Shown here one piece after another: positions 23,366 to 36,216 of a stretch of DNA of 64,000 nucleotides. This DNA is from Neurospora tetrasperma FGSC 2508 (taxonomy: Eukaryota; Ascomycota; Sordariomycetes; Sordariales; Sordariaceae): the NCBI RefSeq assembly GCF_000213175.1, contig NW_009799101.1, forward strand, positions 4,171,955 through 4,235,954, read 5' to 3'. The stretch's first letter is position 1. Every line of letters starts with the position of its first letter. The position numbers and the translations under genes are program-made. The notes under the pieces were generated by a model that ran no database searches, was not told where the DNA came from, and saw only the letters and a list, made by a program, of their open reading frames with translations.

Positions 23366-24733
23366 TCACATCAAAACCCCAGGCCAAGCATTCGTATCAG
23401 GCGACAATTTATACCAGCACCGATTCCTCCTCTCTCTTTCTCTCTCCTCCTGCCCACCAGACTGCTCTCGTTCTCCTCTTCCTTCTTCTTCAATAACCGC
23501 ATCTCTGACGATACTACTGTTATTCTCTTGTCCTTGTCCAGAGGAACTACTCGGCGCTGATTGCCCACCGCTAGCACTAGCACTAGCTGCTCCCAACGGA
23601 ATATTTTCCGACGTCTGACTCTGGTTTTCCAGCGACTTGTTGTCGCTTGCCGAGTTCTCTGGTCGGGTATTTCGTGAGAGAGTGGCTAAGGAGAGGATGC
23701 AAGAGGCGATGATGGTGAGGGCGGATTCGGCGGTTGCGTAGTAGATTAGGGGGGCGGTGGTGACTTTGTCAGATGGTGTTAGCAAGTGAGGAAGGAAGTG
23801 AGTGAGTGGGAAAGGGTGATGAAAGAATGAGGGAGGGAGGCAGGATACGTACAGGTAAAGTCTGAAGAGGTGAGGCCGGAGATAACGGTTGTTTTCACTA
23901 TGGCGGTGGTTCCGGAGCTGAAGGTTGGTTAGGAGAAGGAGTTCATGGTGGTTGTTAAGTGGAGGAGAAGGGGGGTACATACACAAGCGCGACAATGATG
24001 GCTAGGGAGACGCCGAGTTTTTCTTTCCGGTGTAGCATTTGGAGTTGATAGAATAGTGCTAATGGGAGAAGGGCTAGAATGAAGTCTACGGCTGCCGAGT
24101 ATCCTGCAGAACCACATCAGTACAAAAGCTAGGCGGTCAACTAGGATGTAGTAGAACATACCAGCAGCAAACATCGCATACTGGGGATAGACCTGGTTAT
24201 CCCAGCATGTCCCTTCCATATAGGTATCCCACGTCTTCGCGGCCGGTGAGCATCTAATCCACATAAAGAGGGCGTTGACGATCAGAAAAACGTGGATGGT
24301 GGCCACGCCGAGCCAGAGGAGGTCCTTGGTCCATCTGCCCGACAGCAACCGGAGTAGCGTGAGGGCGAAGGAGGTCTTGCTCCATACCGAGGCGAGTATG
24401 GAGAGGGTGCCGATGAAGTTGCCGAGTAGACCGATAGCGGGGAGGTTATCTTCGGGGATAGCCTGAACGTGTTCACCGAGGCCTTTGGAGGTGGCTATGG
24501 TGACAATGAAGATGGAGGTTTTGAGGACGAACTGTTTACGTGTTAGTATGGTTGACGATCTCTGGAAATGAGGGTGCACTTGCCCATGAGACAGAACAAA
24601 TGTGGTCATCCCACCATAGTTTCTTCTTGGAGCGTAGTTTCCACACTATTCTGACAACAAGGGATACCGCTGCTAAGCCGGTGAGTGTCCAAGTCACGGC
24701 GAGGATCTCGGATCCTCGATTTTCAGATTCCAT
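23366..24733 (-). CDS. rhodopsin-like (SAT4-type) integral membrane protein
   Basis: Five exons: 24733-24584, 24531-24162, 24103-23983, 23917-23853 and 23763-23366, giving 367 residues with every phase consistent. Fungal SAT4/rhodopsin-like proteins have seven membrane helices and a conserved core, but few have a known role. Helix 1 is ILAVTWTLTGLAAVSLVVRI, followed by the typical KLWWDDH at the start of helix 2. Further helices include FVLKTSIFIVTIA, GLLGNFIGTLSILASVW, WLGVATIHVFLIVNALFMWI and YSAAVDFILALLPLALFY. The C-terminal 130 residues are Ser/Glu/Arg-rich and probably cytoplasmic. Intron 1 (24532-24583) uses a GC-AG donor (G|GCAAGT), with an ACTAAC branch site just before the acceptor; this is the only junction I found that keeps both frame and family pattern. 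Confidence 0.82.
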
Positions 24734-25977
24734 CTCAACGATAGTGATGATGATAGTAGGAAGAGAAGAGAAAAACAATCGTCCATGGGTGGGTCGAGGG
24801 TTGAGGACTGTGCCAGATTGAGACCTACCAGGGGGCGTTCTGGGTTCAACAAGCTGTCAAGAGTGTCTTATAGAAAGAAGAAATTCCTTGGGCGAGCTTG
24901 CGATACACAACATATGCGCTCTGTTCGGGCCCATAGTGCGTGAGCCAGAGGTCACACATAGTGACCGTCGACCCCGAAGAGGGAGAGATCGAGGAGAGGT
25001 AGGAAGCCCTACTTGGGACACATACTGCTGGCTCCCTTTTTGGTGCTTCATTCTCGCCTCGGAGTCGAACTCTTGAGACCACCGCCACCACCGGGGCCGA
25101 GAGCATCCTCAACGGGTCAAAACAGCATTTCCCGTGTCCGAGGTTGTACTTGGTTTGCTGGCGGGCGGTCACGGCTGGTGGTGTCACGATGGGTCCTCGA
25201 GTGACCAGTCCTTTGGTTCGTTTTTGGTGTTTACGGACGCTTGCGCGGCGATCAGACCCCTATTGTTGTCATTTGGGGCGACACATCAGCCGGCTTGATC
25301 ATACACCTTCCCTTTCCTGTAACACCCATGTGTTATGGTTTCCTCAAGATTGCTGTCGGTATGGGACTGGACTGAACTGAGCTCAGGCACCACCATAGCC
25401 GTTGTGGTTCAGCTCCCCATGGTTCATGAGTGATTCGAGTTTCATTGCATATGCCGCTTGATCATGATTGCTGGTCCCAACAGCGGGATCGCCAGGTACA
25501 AACTATATGCCGAACCCATCACGTCGAGACGGGACAGTGTGGGCTGTACCCAATATCACGGGTGATCCCTCTCTTCTTCTGCAGGACTGGTAGAGCTGTG
25601 TATGCTTCTCACCAAGACGTCAATGTCAACCGCATTATAATATTGCTTTGTCTCCTGGAAATTGAGGAGAAAGGGATTAATCCCTGCTTGCAAGTCAGTC
25701 GTCCATTGGGAACCGTGAGGTATAAGATGCCATGTTAAGATGTCAACAGGGGCATTGTGAATACCAAGAACGGTTCACTACCACCTCATAACCTGCTTTC
25801 CGCGCTTCTTAATGAAATGCCAAATCCAAGGCTGAAAGCGAAGAATCATAATGTGAAATGACTGATGACCAGCGAGATATCGGAGAAACGTTGAGGGCTC
25901 AATTGCACGCGACTTGTGTTGTCCTTTTTTTCGAGTTCATCGAGCCGTCGACAGATGTAAGGAAAGAGCAAGAAGAC
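24734..25977. other. divergent intergenic region
   Basis: This 1.2 kb separates the SAT4-type gene (minus) and the secreted Ser/Thr-rich gene (plus) and should hold both promoters. I see no gene and no unambiguous promoter element. Confidence 0.5.
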
Positions 25978-28152
25978 ATGGCGCCTGCAATGCCGACAAG
26001 AAGGAGCATTTCCTGGCTCGTTGTGTTAGCGCTATGCGTGGCCCAAGCTCTCGCTGCGCAGTGTTCAAATGACAGCCGTCTTAGCGGTATGTTTGCCCTG
26101 TCGCCAGCTGCTAGCGGATGCTTGTTGACGTAACCGTCTTGTTCCATGTCCTATCTTATCGCCATGTTTCCAACTTGAACTCCCATCGTTTTGCTTGAAC
26201 ACTTTGATCACTGACAAATTGTTTGTTGTACAGCCATACGAAATGCGCCAACTGGCAGAAACGTCACGGCGGACTGTCTGTCTTTCCTTGCGCAAACTGC
26301 TCCCACAGGAACATCCAGCAGGAGAACGACCACGACGACGGTGGCCAGCACAAAGAGGGTTGCGACTCTTACACTACATCGCTCTGCGACCATTACCACA
26401 AGGACAGAGCCAACGAATTCGACCGCCTCCGAGACCGAAGATAATGGAAATCATAAGTTGACCGAAGTTGATCACGATGCCCTCAAGGTGGAAAGGCCGG
26501 GCTTCTTACCCGCACAGGCTCTCCAGGAGCGGCGGGTGACTACGAGCCCAACTTCGGCGACACTACCTCACTATGCGAAGAATTGCGCCTCGGAAGCCGA
26601 TTATTCCTCGGCATGCTCTTGCTTGGGACTCTCTCAAACCACTAGGGCTGCTGCTCGGCCAGTCACTACGACAACAGTTACTGTCTTCGAGACGGTTGCG
26701 AACGTTACCCTGCCGCCTTTTTTCGCCAATAGCACGATTCCAGGAAGGCAAATTGGGACAGGGACAGGAACAGCTATGAGCACAGTTTACGCGGGAAGGA
26801 AGAATGGAAGTGGCAATTCTTTACGTCCAACGACTTTGTTCACGAGCCGAGTGACTTCTTCCATAGAAGCAAGCAGTGATCCGGGGTCGACAAGCGTTAT
26901 CAGCTCGTCAGCACCTTCGGCCACCAAATCGACCGTGCATGTGGTGACAATTGCAATACCTACGACAACCAAGGAGCTGTTATGGTTGAACACAACGTCG
27001 ACCCACAGTTATTCAGCTGGAGAAGCTACGGCAGCTCCTTACACCAACTCTACGGCAGCTCTAGCAACAGCACCTGCGAACATCACGACTTTCTCCACTC
27101 AGCTCAATATTCCAAAGAGTGCCAAGTACCCAGTTCTCTTGAACAGCACAGCGTCCTGGCATAACGGGACATCTACCAGCTCATTACTGGCAAATACTAG
27201 TACTGGGGTGGTCAGGACAACCGCGAGTGTCAAGTTTTCAGTGTTCAAAAACACTACTGGTAGAGCCTCATGGTACAATAGCACATCGATAAGCTTTCTA
27301 CCTCTAGATCCCGGAACGGTTGTCCTCCTAACAACCGGAACAAAAGTCACACTCACAACCAATCCAATCACATCCCCAACGACAACAACAACAACCATCG
27401 CCCGCCTCCCCTTCCTCATAAACACCACATCCCTCTGGTCCAACAGAACCGCAACCACGATTTCCACAGTCCAAGGCACCGGCACCGGCACCGGCACAGG
27501 AATATTGATTACTAACACCGGCTATCACAACACCTCAACCTCTACTCCCACTTCCACTTCAACCACTACACCATCACCCAAACCAACAGCCACGAAAGAC
27601 CTAACCTGCAGCGAAACCTCCACCCCCTTCTCGCTTCGCGTTTCCCAACCCGGCGGTACTTTCGATAAGTGGTTTGTTCACGTCGTTGGAAACGAGTTGC
27701 TCTTCACTATCAGTCAATTTCAAGCAAGCTCATTTAGTGTAGAGAAGACTGGACATTTATGTGCGGTGGGGTATACCGATGGGAATGCTAGGCCGAGGAT
27801 TGCTGCTGTTGCTGGTGCTGTTGCTGATGCTGGTGCTGGTGCTGCCTCCGGAAACGGAACTGGGAGTGGTGATGGTGCTGGTGATGGGGGTGGTAGAAAG
27901 GGAGTAGGGGGTGAGGGACCGGTGTGGATGTTGAGGCAGGAAACATTGAAAGTATATTCGGAGGATTACAAAGCTTTGGAGTGTACGAAGGGGGATGGGG
28001 GGTTGAGTTGTGGTGTTGGTAATTCTACGAATGATGAGGTTGGGTCGGGGTGGGTTGGGTGTGGGTTGCAGTTGAGTTTGGGGAGCGATATAGATGTTGG
28101 GTATGGGGGGTTGAATTGCTCGGCTGTTTCTTTGGAGGTTGTTGAGTCTTGA
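25978..28152 (+). CDS. secreted Ser/Thr-rich cell-wall-type protein
   Basis: Two exons, 25978-26086 and 26234-28152, joined in phase 1 across a 147-nt intron, giving 675 residues. The start MAPAMPTRRSISWLVVLALCVAQALAAQ is a clear signal peptide. Most of the protein is Thr/Ser-rich with many N-x-S/T sites (NSTAA, NTSTG, NTTGR), so it should be heavily O- and N-glycosylated and extracellular. Near residue 140, the Cys motif CASEADYSSACSCLGL is typical of fungal wall proteins. The C-terminal region (about 460-675) has a conserved-looking beta-rich segment starting SLRVSQPGGTFDKWF, then a Gly/Ala-rich linker and cysteine-containing strands. I see no C-terminal hydrophobic tail for a GPI anchor. 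No enzymatic motif is visible. Confidence 0.78.
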
Positions 28153-28967
28153 TTGAGGCAGGTATGATTGACTGAATATGTTAATGCCTATCTAGATGAA
28201 CGCTGAACATAAAACTTCTGGCGCCTCTGTTTCCCTTTTTTGTTGTGAACAAGGATGCCATGGAGGTTGCGGCGTATGAATCATTCAGTCCGTTGCCACC
28301 ATCAATCCTATCTCAATTTGGGAGAACTACCATAACATAATTCAGGATGACCAATAAATCCAGCCGGAGGCTAAAAGAAACAAAAGCCCAAAATTAGCAG
28401 CAGCCGCCCTAAAGTATGAAAGTCCTGGTCGATGTCTTTGGTAAACGAAAAAGAGAAAAGTGAGCACTCTGCGGACGATGTGTGCGTCTGATTGATCCAT
28501 CAATGTCGAGTGTTCTTGGCATTGAGTTGAGTCGAGTTGAATTTAGTAACTATGCACTGCGTACATATTCATAGTAAAGAATCTCCCAACCTGTTAGAGC
28601 ACATTCTTACCTAAACTATCGACTTCATGAATTCGTGATTTATCACACCACGACAGACGTACAGTACAAAGATATCGCTGTAGCCTACAAGTAACATGTA
28701 GTATCACAATCAGAACCGTAAACCTAAGGAACACAAAACATTCAGCAATGTTGCAAGATGGCATTGTCTACTAGTTTCAAGGGTAAGTGAGATAGGTGAG
28801 AGAAACCCTCAGAAGTGCGGCGTGCCTATGTGTATTTGCAGAGAGTACGGTAGGTAGGTACATATCCAGTGCCAGTAGAGGATGTATCTACACCGATCCC
28901 AACCCATCCCTTAGACCCCCACTCTCTCTCACCACCTCTTTCCTCTCCCTTTCCCTCTTTGGTCCGC
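28153..28967. other. intergenic region between convergent genes
   Basis: It should hold the 3' UTRs of the wall-protein gene and the carboxypeptidase gene. It is AT-rich, with no coding frame or RNA gene that I can support. Confidence 0.5.
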
Positions 28968-30403
28968 TCACTTCATATTAGCCAACAAATACTTGACTCC
29001 CGCCCACGCCTCCACGCCACTCGGCAGAATCTGCGAAGCAGGCAAGATGAATCCATTGGCGCCGGTATCTCGCAATTCCAAAGTAAACGCGTACTCGGCG
29101 CCGCTGACATCAAACGCGTAGTCGACCGAGTTGCCCGTGGCTTTGTAGACGGTGGTGCAGATGGGTCCGTAGTTGAAGGTGGTGCCGTAGACGGACTTGA
29201 TGGCGGCCACGGCGCCGCGGGCGAGGGATTGGTACTCTGCGTTTTTGGCGGGGACGGAGGAGCAGGTGTAGCCGTAGGCTGTTGTACATTGTATTAGTAT
29301 TAGTGAACCAAAAAAAAAAAAAAAAAAAATTCAGAAAAAGAAAGGAGGAGGGCGGGAAAGAGGAAAGGACAGGGAAACATACGAGACATGAAAAGCTGCG
29401 AGTACGAGTGCCAGTCAATAAACAGCTTCAGACCTTGCGCGGCCTTGACCTTGTCCAAGAACGCAGCGAGCGCCGTCGTCTCGGGCGCGTCACCCTGCTG
29501 GGCGCCCTTGTAGGCCTCGTCGCACGGGTTGGTGGAGGCACCGCCGGACGTGGACCAGTGGGCGGGCCAGTTACGGTTGATGTCGCGGCCGACGCACGAG
29601 GAGCCCGAGTTAGACTGGCGGTTCTTGCGCCAGAGACGGTTGCTGGTCTGGGTGTAGATGAAGCCGTCCGGGTTGACGACGGGGAAGATGTAGAACTCGT
29701 ACTTGTCGACGAAGGACTTGACGGTGGCGTCGGAGCCGTAGTTGGTCAGGAGGTAATAGGCTTGGTACTCGGCGACCTGGAGAATTCGTCAGTTGATTTT
29801 CTTTTGTGAAGAAATCACTGGAAACATCTGACATACCATGGTGGTGATCCACTCGCGCGCATGCACGGTGCCGTGGAACACAATGGCGGGCTTGACGCCC
29901 TTGCCGGCGCTACCCCAGAAACGGATACCAGTGATGGCGTTGCCGTTGACCGAAGTGCCAGAGGTGACGATCTCGGACTGGTTGGGGTGGGCAGCCACGA
30001 GATCCCTGAGGAAGGTCAAGTGGTCGGCATAGGCGTGGTACGTGTTGAACCAGGTCTGGTCAGCCGTGCCGGCGTAGGCCTGGAAGCCAGACTCGTTGGC
30101 GATGGAGACGCCGAGATCTTCGTGCATGGTGAGGGTCTCGAAGCCCTCGGCCTGGGCGTTGAAGGCGGCGAGCTTGGAGGGCGGGACGACCACGTCGGCG
30201 TGACCGCCAACCTTGGCCACACCCTTCCAGGTCTCGAGCTCGAGGTCGGCGATGATCTTGTTGAGCTTGTCGGCGTCATCACCGGCGGCGACACGGAGAA
30301 CCTTGTAGCCATCGTACGCAGTCCGCTTGGGCCGGGCTTCGGAGCGGATGGCGGTGGCGGAGGCAAGGCCCAGGAGGGCGGTGAGGATGGAAAGATACTT
30401 CAT
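28968..30403 (-). CDS. secreted M14A zinc carboxypeptidase (carboxypeptidase A type)
   Basis: Three exons, 30403-29837, 29776-29383 and 29278-28968, giving 423 residues. M14A enzymes remove C-terminal, usually hydrophobic, residues from peptides after activation of a proenzyme. A signal peptide (MKYLSILTALLGLASATA) is followed by a propeptide of about 95 residues. Zinc ligands are His181 and Glu184 (HAREW) and His312 (DWHSYSQ). The substrate-binding motif GRDINRNW is present, and the catalytic Glu388 lies in TLELRDTG. The PYGYT sequence after intron 2 is also typical. Length matches fungal carboxypeptidase A proenzymes. Intron 2 contains an A20 run (plus strand, 29310-29329), i.e. a T20 tract in the transcript. 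Probably used for extracellular protein digestion. Confidence 0.94.
29310..29329. repeat. A20 homopolymer inside carboxypeptidase intron 2
   Basis: Twenty consecutive A on the plus strand lie in the 104-nt intron 29279-29382; in the transcript this is a long U tract upstream of the acceptor. Confidence 0.9.
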
Positions 30404-31227
30404 GGTGGTGGTGGTGGGCTTCGAGATGCTATTTTCCCCGTCACTGCCTTCTCCCTCAGAATCATGATGGCGGCCGATGGGTCATGGGCCATCTTATACT
30501 AGTTGCCCGTTGTGCGTGTAAAGCTGGGGTACCGGTCGGTGGAAGGTCTGGATCAGCATCAGCATCGTGAGGTTGAGCTACCTAGGTAGAGTAGGTGACA
30601 TAGTGGATATTTGGGGTAGGTAGTAGTCGATATCGAGGTCAAGCTCGAAGGGGAAGGTGTTTTGATGGGCCAAGTAACCGGCCTCTATCCATGTTCGGCA
30701 TCTGGATAGACGTATTTTCGAAGGGTGATTTGCATGAGAACTCGGTAGCGGTTCCGTATCGCGGTTCGTCTCATACTGCCAGGCCGGGAGACAACCAGTG
30801 TTCGTTTGTCAGTTGTCCCTCGGATACTCCTTGATAATTTCAAGCTTCGGTGAGCAGTGTCTGGCACCCGTCAACCGGGAAGGGCAAGTCGGGGACGATT
30901 CCTTGGATTGGTACCTTCCGATCGGCACGTTGGTTGCATCAGGTCCCTCCGTTCTGCATCGCGGCATAACCTAATCCGGAAGGTTGTTGATCCCATTAAT
31001 GCTCTTGGCCAACTGCATTATACGATCTCATGTTTTCTTTCTTAGTGTTGGCTAACAGCCCAAGGTCAAGCGGCAGTGAAAAATCACAGACAAAGTTGGA
31101 TTGACGTTGTATTGCTTGGCAAGATCGAGAAGGTTGCAACGAGCATCGCATGAGTCTATCGACAGTTCGACAAAACCGCGGCAGGGGTCACGGTCGGCCC
31201 CAGGAAACTGCACAGAGCTCTCATGGG
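30404..31227. other. region upstream of the carboxypeptidase gene, to the second gap
   Basis: It should contain the carboxypeptidase promoter. I see no credible coding sequence or RNA gene. Confidence 0.45.
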
Positions 31228-31962
31228 NNNNNNNNNNNNNNNNNNNNNNNNNNNNNNNNNNNNNNNNNNNNNNNNNNNNNNNNNNNNNNNNNNNNNNNNN
31301 NNNNNNNNNNNNNNNNNNNNNNNNNNNNNNNNNNNNNNNNNNNNNNNNNNNNNNNNNNNNNNNNNNNNNNNNNNNNNNNNNNNNNNNNNNNNNNNNNNNN
31401 NNNNNNNNNNNNNNNNNNNNNNNNNNNNNNNNNNNNNNNNNNNNNNNNNNNNNNNNNNNNNNNNNNNNNNNNNNNNNNNNNNNNNNNNNNNNNNNNNNNN
31501 NNNNNNNNNNNNNNNNNNNNNNNNNNNNNNNNNNNNNNNNNNNNNNNNNNNNNNNNNNNNNNNNNNNNNNNNNNNNNNNNNNNNNNNNNNNNNNNNNNNN
31601 NNNNNNNNNNNNNNNNNNNNNNNNNNNNNNNNNNNNNNNNNNNNNNNNNNNNNNNNNNNNNNNNNNNNNNNNNNNNNNNNNNNNNNNNNNNNNNNNNNNN
31701 NNNNNNNNNNNNNNNNNNNNNNNNNNNNNNNNNNNNNNNNNNNNNNNNNNNNNNNNNNNNNNNNNNNNNNNNNNNNNNNNNNNNNNNNNNNNNNNNNNNN
31801 NNNNNNNNNNNNNNNNNNNNNNNNNNNNNNNNNNNNNNNNNNNNNNNNNNNNNNNNNNNNNNNNNNNNNNNNNNNNNNNNNNNNNNNNNNNNNNNNNNNN
31901 NNNNNNNNNNNNNNNNNNNNNNNNNNNNNNNNNNNNNNNNNNNNNNNNNNNNNNNNNNNNNN
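31228..31962. other. assembly gap (735 N)
   Basis: A run of 735 undetermined bases. A small gene or an exon could be hidden here. Confidence 0.99.
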
Positions 31963-33303
31963 GGCGCCATCTTCCCCATGTGTTTGCGCGCAACAAATGT
32001 AGATCGATCCATTGTCTTGATTGACTGGTTCAATTGCCAGAATCTCAGCTTCCTGATCTGGCAGCCAGTAGTTATACCTTCATCCCCTGATTGAACCAAG
32101 GTTCTTGTCCCGTGTCACATGTGACATGTTGATAGTTAGCGTGAAGAAGATTTCCACTTCTAGGTGTGATGCCGCGGTATGTAGATACCTTAGAGGTAGG
32201 TATCGTAATGTTGAATGGGCCTGGACTTCCATGGAATTGAGGAGAGAAGCTATCGCGACATAGTAGCAGAGGCGGAGTAGAAGGCGCATATGGGCAGGAA
32301 GAATGAAGCGCTCGTCCAAATGTCAAACGGGCAGATAGAAGTCGCACAACAAACAATATAATATCTTGAGGTTCGCCGTTTGAGAAGAAGGTTGTCAACA
32401 TGGTTAGTGTACACGACGAAAAAGCTGCTGTTGGTGTTGGTGTTGGTGATGGTGTTTCAGCGGTTTGTTGGACGAGGTGAGTACAGAGTGGGGTCCTACA
32501 ACAGTAATCGCTCGGTGAGCGGGAGGCGGGCGAGTCCGGTCTTTTTAGCCAGCCAAGTGAAAACCCTAACCCTTGCAAAACACCAAACACACGATAATGA
32601 ACCCTCGAATTCGACATCGGGAGCATGGTAAACATTCTATCTATTAGTTGAGCTCACCCAAACAGACCGCGGACATGACAATGGAGGGCCATACCTCCCT
32701 CCCCGACCTCGAAATCAAGCGGTAATTAGCTGCATACCATACACCCGAACTGAGACATCGAGAACAGAACGTTGAAATCTAGAAGACCGGTAGCTCCACT
32801 ACGCTTGACTCCACCCACCCACTCAAAGATTTAAGCTTTGCCAAGCAACCTACCGTTCGAACCCCCCCTTCCTCGCTCCGATCCCGTTCCATCTCCGAGT
32901 TCTACGCCTTCGGTGTGTTGAGATATCGCAAGTTCCAGCATAGACAGTCCATAAATTTTGATATGACGACGAATTCCTGGGTAGATTACAACACTATGAT
33001 AACGGTAGGGGACAGATTTCCCCTTTTCATTTTTTGCTATCCTCCTGAAATTTCTCCACCACGGTGACAGAAATGGAACCCAAGCCAATGATGCTCAACC
33101 GGAAACCGAAACCTTCCATTCATCAAAAATAAAACTGCTGTTGAGGTGGCTGGCCAGGTGGTGGGTGGGCTAGAAAGTCGAAATTCATCGTGTCTACGCC
33201 GGTGTTGAAGGGGTCAGGTGATTCTGAACTCAGCATCACTTTATGTCAGCCTGCGAAATCCAGGCAGAGAAGGGGAAGGGAAGAACAGAGAAGAGAAAAA
33301 GAA
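31963..33303. other. region between the gap and the zinc-cluster factor gene
   Basis: About 1.3 kb, part of which must be the 3' UTR of the transcription factor gene. Open frames (for example 32072-32635 minus) have no recognisable composition or splice pattern, so no gene is called. Confidence 0.45.
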
Positions 33304-36216
33304 CTAACCCCAAAAGATAGAGTCGTAAAGATCCATCGGCGACATATAAGTAGCCGGATCAAACTGCGACATATCCTGCGGCATCACACCTCCACCCGGG
33401 CCCGAACCGGCGCCGGCAGCGGCACCCGGTTGTTGAAGTGGTGGCATGTTATACGGTACCCTAGGTAATCACCTTGTTAGCATCACTTCCACAACCCCAG
33501 TCAGATCCGCGATAGAAAAGAAGACATACCCTCCCTGATACTCCGCCCCGGCCCCTAACTGAGACTGCCCCCCATTCTGCTGCTGCATCTCCGCCATCGC
33601 CAACGCTGCACTCTGATGCGGATCCAACGGTCCCGTCGCTCCCAGCTGCTGCTGAACCCCCCCTCCTCCTGCTCCTCCTCCTCCTCTTCCCTGCTGTTCT
33701 TGCCCAAGACCATATAACGGATATCCATTAGGAGGCAGCCCCGCAAGCTGGCTGATCTGCAATGGCGTCCTCAACCCCGACGCCGGGCCGGAAATGCTTG
33801 CCTCGCGCTTAATCCCCGCCGGACCCACGACCGATCCATGGTCGTAGATATTCTTGAGCGCCGTCAACGCGCGCGACAGCGGGCCCGAGAGCTCAATGTC
33901 GTGATCCGACCTCGGGATGTGCGGCTGCGGCGACGTTTGCTCTTTAGCCGCTGTGGCGGACAGGGCCGAAATCAAATCGCCTTGGAGCTGGCGTACTTCC
34001 GGGTCAGCTTTGGTCTCGCCGAGGATCCCCAGCAAAACGGCCGACGACAGGCCGTGATAAGTAAAAGCCCAGGAGCGCGTGGGGATCACCGAGAGCTGGT
34101 GCATGGCGAGGAACATGCGGACTGTTTCCGTCAGGTTTTCCTTGCATTTGTCGGCCAGGTACTTCTTCTGGGACTTTTCGAGCTGGTTGTTTTCGCGCTG
34201 GAGGGCAGGCCGACAGCAGACGGAGACGATGAAGGAGGTGTGCAGTCTGATGGCGTAGTGCTGGAGGCGGTCCATGGCGGATTTGCAGGCGTCTTTGGTC
34301 CGGAGTTGTACAAAGAGTTTATCTCGTATGCTTTCCACGTCCGCGCAGTTAGTTAGGATTTGGTTGTAGGAGGCGGTGGCGGTTGCATCAGGGTTTAGGC
34401 GTTGCGATATGATTTGATTTAGATGGTACATTGCTTCGAGATAAGACCACCCGTCTGTCTCGGCAGTCGGTGAAAGGGGGATAGGACAACACGCGATGTT
34501 GGTCATTGGTGATCGGTCAAACGATAACGAAGTGAGCGTATCGTGCCAGAGGCAAGTCCACCTGAGGGCAAAAAGTTAGTATGGGATAGGAGTTTCAAAC
34601 ATGGTGGATCGTACCAAAGTCTCCTCCTAGACATTTCCCTCTTCACAATTTCGGGCGACTGACGGCCGTCAAGAACCTGTGGACGGTGAAGGCCGAGCGA
34701 CTGTGCCAATCGACATGTGAGTCCTAGCAAAGCCCAGGAAGCTTCCGCTTTCATGTCATTGAGTAATACAAAGCTCGTCATCAACATAGCTTGTATTGAG
34801 TCCAGGTTCGGCCTAGACCGAGTTAGCAGTCGAATAACGGACATTGATCGAACAAACGTGCAACATACCTTAACAGAAAGTTACCCAGCCTGAGAAAGTG
34901 AAAAGAGATTTGGATATACTTTTGCGCATCTCTTGTTCGGATATGGTATGGGGTCTCGTGGTATTGTGAGCCAACCGCAAGGACGGCGAAGAGGATGGCG
35001 AGCCATGATGCAGAGACTGGTTTTGTTGTCTTTGTAGCGGCTCTGGCATTCTTTGCTCTGTCTTCGAGATAGATCATCAACCGAGACTCGAGGTCGTCAA
35101 TGTCGATAACGAAGCCCCAGAAGGGTTGGGGAATTTCCTTGTAGGTTCGGAAAAGTCTACAGGGGTGTGAGTCTATGTTTCTCTCCAGATGGTAAGGCGA
35201 GGGAGGGTGAGAATGCGCACTTCATGACCTCCCGGTCGGAAGGCAGTTCAGAAGAAATATCGGACGTTAGCCTGTCCAAGTGGCGGGAGGACATGAGCGG
35301 AAAGGGGGCCGAGTTATCGAGCCCCAGTAGGGAACGCATGTCTTGGCGTATAAAGCTTACGTCCTGTGGTTCATCGGCTGCGGTTTGTTCCCTTAGAAGC
35401 GCTGGGATGCTATTCTGGCCAACATAACGCGTGATCTCCACGGCTTCGGGCTCTAACAGAATGGTTAGATGTGACCACCAACCTTGGGGAGATGTGTATG
35501 GAATTGGGGAGCTGTGTGACACACCGTATGTTCTTATTGATTCGCGGGCCTCATGGCTCAAGCTCCGGCCTTCTTGAGCATCTGGCGAGTGCGGCCTCTT
35601 CTTGGAGTGAGAGAGATCGGTGGAAACAGATGACGGTTTGCCGGATGCTGACTTGTTGGGTTTGTAGGAACAGAGCTGTGGGTGTTCCCGCTTGACGCAG
35701 TTTTCACATGGACTTTTGTTGTCACACTTTACTTTTCTCTGTCTGCAGGGCCAGCAGGCGGTACCTGTGGAGGGGGTTAGTAACGTGAGTAAGAATTTGA
35801 ATCAAGATAAGGTACTAAGCATAAGTTGTGGGTGGGTAAGGGAAAGCAGTATGTAGTGTATATGAGTGTCTAGAACCAGAGTTGAGGTGCATCAGGGGGA
35901 CTTTTGAACCGGATTGCTGGGACCGGACCCGGCAAGATGGGGGGTCCAAAACGGGTGGGAAGCGTGGGGAAGGTTGGGGGCAATCACACAGCCTCAAAGG
36001 GAGAGTGACAAGAGGTTACATGTTATCCGGAAAGTGGACAGACAATGCATAATCATGAAGGGAAAATACCTGATGATGATAACATGGAAGAGATGAACAA
36101 CTGAGAAAGACCCACTTACCATATCGAACTTTGCGGTGGGAATGGATAATGCGGTTGGCCTCCTCAGGAGTAAGATCCTCGAGGTTGGGGCTCTCATGAG
36201 AGTCGGACATGGACAT
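33304..36216 (-). CDS. Zn2Cys6 fungal transcription factor with fungal-specific regulatory domain
   Basis: Seven exons: 36216-36120, 35764-35525, 35452-35221, 35156-34869, 34812-34615, 34561-33530 and 33460-33304, giving 747 residues with all phases consistent. The zinc cluster has Cys36, 39, 46, 52, 55 and 64 (spacing 2-6-5-2-8) after the basic lead KVRYGTACW; it appears only when intron 1 (355 nt) is removed. The middle region carries the fungal-specific domain (SWALLGLTCRLAQSLGLHR, RRRLWWTCLWHD, LSFDRSP). The C-terminal third is Gly/Gln-rich and ends in a short conserved-looking acidic/aromatic tail (SPMDLYDSIFWG). It is a nuclear DNA-binding regulator whose targets cannot be read from sequence. 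Intron 2 (35453-35524) is 72 nt with no in-frame stop, so an isoform 24 residues longer is possible. It is divergent from qde-1. Confidence 0.9.

Noticed and set aside
31052-32099. Long open frames spanning the second N gap
   Set aside because: Same artefact of undetermined bases.
32072-32635. 187-codon minus-strand frame as a gene
   Set aside because: No motif, no plausible conserved composition, and it runs across sequence likely to be intergenic next to a gap.
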